Positions 6,499-7,497 of a stretch of 7,497 bases of DNA are shown here, one piece after another (the stretch's first letter is position 1; every line of letters begins with the position of its first letter). The notes under the pieces were generated by a model that worked only from the letters and a program-made list of their open reading frames with translations, had not been told where the DNA came from and did not search any database. The translations under genes and the position numbers were made by a program. The stretch covers positions 1 to 7,497 of the forward strand of contig JAGRHI010000330.1 in the NCBI GenBank assembly GCA_020445045.1, given 5' to 3'. The DNA comes from Candidatus Competibacteraceae bacterium. Lineage in GTDB: Bacteria; Pseudomonadota; Gammaproteobacteria; Competibacterales; Competibacteraceae.

Positions 6499-6512
6499 AG
6501 GAAGAAGGTGAT

Positions 6513-6528
6513 TGTCAGCTATGGAACA
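6513..6528 (-). promoter_or_regulatory. NifA upstream activator sequence 2 (distal)
   Basis: A second TGT-N10-ACA lies at 6513-6515 and 6526-6528. It is not an extended palindrome like the proximal site. The two sites are exactly 32 bp apart, close to three helical turns, so NifA bound at both would face the same side of the DNA. The centre lies about 128 bases upstream of the predicted start. The short consensus can occur by chance, but the phasing supports it. Confidence 0.65.
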
Positions 6529-6702
6529 AGGATGACATCCGAGGTGGATTCGGAACGGTATTCGTGCCCGATTTCCGCCTGATGGGCGCGGTGAAATTGA
6601 ATGGGAATCGTGACGGAACGAGTGTGGCGGATTACTGGGATTGTCGGTTCTCGAAAAATCAAATCAGCATAATCATGTCATTTTTAAATGGATTCGCAAG
6701 TT

Positions 6703-6743
6703 TGTTTTTTCGTTGTTTTTTGGAATAAAACAACGAAAAAACA
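6703..6743. repeat. perfect 17-bp inverted repeat in AT-rich DNA
   Basis: Arm 6703-6719 (TGTTTTTTCGTTGTTTT) is the exact reverse complement of arm 6727-6743, with a 7-base spacer ttggaat. Each arm contains a central CGTTG/CAACG core between runs of T or A. The stem is A-T rich and no T-run follows the right arm on either strand, so it is not a textbook intrinsic terminator. It could be an operator for a dimeric regulator, a cruciform, an end of an unseen small transcript, or a remnant of a mobile element. Confidence 0.75.
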
Positions 6744-6759
6744 TTGAGCTAAAAAATAT

Positions 6760-6788
6760 TAGACAAATCAGATCTCTTCTACTATATC
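6760..6788 (+). promoter_or_regulatory. candidate sigma70 promoter for the TAXI gene
   Basis: TAGACA (6760-6765, five of six matches to TTGACA) and TATATC (6783-6788, four of six matches to TATAAT) are spaced by 17 bases in AT-rich DNA upstream of the TAXI gene. Transcription would start near 6795 and give a leader of about 145 bases that includes the 6871-6894 hairpin. AT-rich sequence yields such matches easily, so this is tentative. No GG-N10-GC sigma54 site was seen facing this gene. Confidence 0.3.
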
Positions 6789-6870
6789 TTTATAACCTAT
6801 TATTATGATTGAGGAATTAGTGGTTTGTCAGCGAGTTGATTTTCCACTTTCTCGAATGGCTCATTTATTC

Positions 6871-6894
6871 GGCCCTACTATCCAGAGTAGGGCC
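6871..6894 (+). promoter_or_regulatory. GC-rich hairpin upstream of the TAXI gene
   Basis: GGCCCTACT (6871-6879) and AGTAGGGCC (6886-6894) form a perfect 9-bp stem with the 6-base loop ATCCAG. No T-run follows, and the TAXI ribosome binding site starts 36 bases later. It may be a leader structure affecting translation or mRNA stability, an operator, or a terminator with a poor tail for a transcript arriving from upstream. Confidence 0.5.
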
Positions 6895-6941
6895 AAGCCG
6901 GGCGATAAGTTTGCTTTCACTACCCAAAGAGAGAGGTCAAT

Positions 6942-7497
6942 ATGAAAAGATTTGCAATCGCGGCTTTATCCGCAACCTTGTTGCTGAGCTTGAGTAGCGC
7001 GAATGCCGCCGAGGAGAAATACGTTACGATCGGTACCGGCGGTCAGACCGGCGTCTACTACGTCGTGGGCCAATCCATCTGCAAGCTGGTCAATCGTGGA
7101 CAGAGCAAGCACGGTATTAAATGCACGGCGCCGTCCACCGGCGGATCGGTCGCCAATCTGAATGCGATCAGGGCCGGAGAGCAGGACATGGGCGTGGCTC
7201 AATCCGACCAGCAATACAAGGCGCTGAAAGGCGAGGGCGATTTCGAGGCGGCGGGACCTTTCAAGGAATTGCGCGCGGTATTCGCGGTGCATCCCGAGTC
7301 CTTCACCGTGGTGGCGCGCAAGGACTCCGGCATCAAGACTTTTGACGACCTCAAGGGTAAGCGGGTCAATATCGGCAACCCCGGTTCCGGCCAGCGTGCC
7401 ACCATGGATGCGTTGATGAAGGAAAAGGGTTGGGATAATAGCGTATTTCAACTGGCCTCCGAACTGAAGGCGGCGGAGCAGGCCCAGGCGCTGTGCG
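6942..7497 (+). CDS. TAXI-family TRAP transporter solute-binding protein (3' partial)
   Basis: This is a periplasmic receptor of the TAXI class (TRAP-associated extracytoplasmic immunogenic), which works with a fused DctQM-type permease rather than separate DctQ and DctM. The visible 185 residues begin with a signal peptide: MKR, a hydrophobic core (5-17) and an A-N-A cleavage site, probably after Ala22. Mature sequence starts with YVTIGTGGQTGVYYVVGQSI (27-46), the family signature. APSTGGSVANLNAIRAGEQDMGVAQSD (63-89) and the FDDLKGKRVNIGNPGSG segment (134-150) are further hallmarks. The start at ATG 6942 is set by AGAGAGG at 6930-6936, 5 bases upstream. The frame runs off the window, so the C-terminal half and any permease gene are not seen. 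TAXI receptors often bind glutamate, glutamine or dicarboxylates; the ligand here is unknown. Two cysteines (Cys47, Cys61) could form a disulfide. Confidence 0.94.
   Translation, partial: MKRFAIAALSATLLLSLSSANAAEEKYVTIGTGGQTGVYYVVGQSICKLVNRGQSKHGIKCTAPSTGGSVANLNAIRAGEQDMGVAQSDQQYKALKGEGDFEAAGPFKELRAVFAVHPESFTVVARKDSGIKTFDDLKGKRVNIGNPGSGQRATMDALMKEKGWDNSVFQLASELKAAEQAQALC

Larger units (their letters stand above)
6529..6941. other. intergenic region between nifB control sites and the TAXI gene
   Basis: No convincing gene is present. From 6529 to about 6655 the base composition is like the flanking genes, but short open frames there lack a start, a ribosome binding site or any family resemblance; it could be a decayed gene remnant. 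From about 6656 to 6870 the DNA is strikingly AT-rich, with a long perfect inverted repeat (6703-6743) and a possible sigma70 promoter (6760-6788). A GC-rich hairpin (6871-6894) then precedes the ribosome binding site of the TAXI gene at 6930-6936. Confidence 0.6.

Noticed and set aside
6489..6728. 79-codon plus-strand frame starting with TTG in the intergenic region
   Set aside because: It starts inside the NifA palindrome, lacks a credible ribosome binding site and runs into the AT-rich inverted repeat; nothing in its sequence is recognisable.
6966..7451. 161-codon minus-strand open frame within the TAXI gene
   Set aside because: It is antisense to the TAXI coding sequence, which has a signal peptide, family motifs and a ribosome binding site.

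Overview
The window is GC-rich chromosomal DNA from a nitrogen-fixing proteobacterium. The nifB leader has a complete sigma54/NifA/IHF promoter, NifB carries a fused NifX-like tail, and one gene encodes a close relative of the Azotobacter FeSII (Shethna) protein. I infer a gammaproteobacterium, but the sequence does not fix the genus. No nitrogenase structural genes (nifHDK), RNA genes, CRISPR arrays or recognisable insertion sequences are present.

Layout. (1) Positions 1-2931, plus strand: a tripartite TRAP transporter, dctP (5' end cut off) - dctQ - dctM. A stem-loop lies between dctP and dctQ, and dctQ and dctM overlap by 4 bases. (2) Positions 2991-6321, minus strand: nifB - [2Fe-2S] ferredoxin - FeSII-like [2Fe-2S] ferredoxin - nifQ - uspA-type gene. 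The gaps are short up to nifQ and about 80 bases before uspA, so these genes probably form one operon read towards the convergent TRAP genes. (3) Positions 6322-6941: a 620-base divergent intergenic region. Its nifB-proximal part holds a sigma54 -24/-12 promoter, an IHF site and two NifA upstream activator sites three helical turns apart. Its other half is AT-rich and contains a perfect 17-bp inverted repeat and a GC-rich hairpin. (4) Position 6942 to the end, plus strand: the first 185 codons of a TAXI-family TRAP solute-binding protein.

How the genes work together. NifB builds NifB-co, the carbide-containing Fe-S precursor of FeMo-co. NifQ supplies molybdenum to the same pathway. The small ferredoxin is a candidate electron donor, and the FeSII homologue is a candidate oxygen-protection factor for nitrogenase. 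UspA may serve the nif operon as a stress or energy sensor, or the neighbouring TRAP system. The two TRAP systems (TakP/DctP type and TAXI type) belong to different families and presumably import organic acids or similar carbon compounds; their substrates cannot be read from the sequence.

The gene set is mostly known biology. The points most worth a second look are the compact NifA-dependent control region, the FeSII homologue inside a nifB-nifQ operon in place of a bacterial-type FdxN, the UspA gene between nif and TRAP genes, and the unexplained palindromes.
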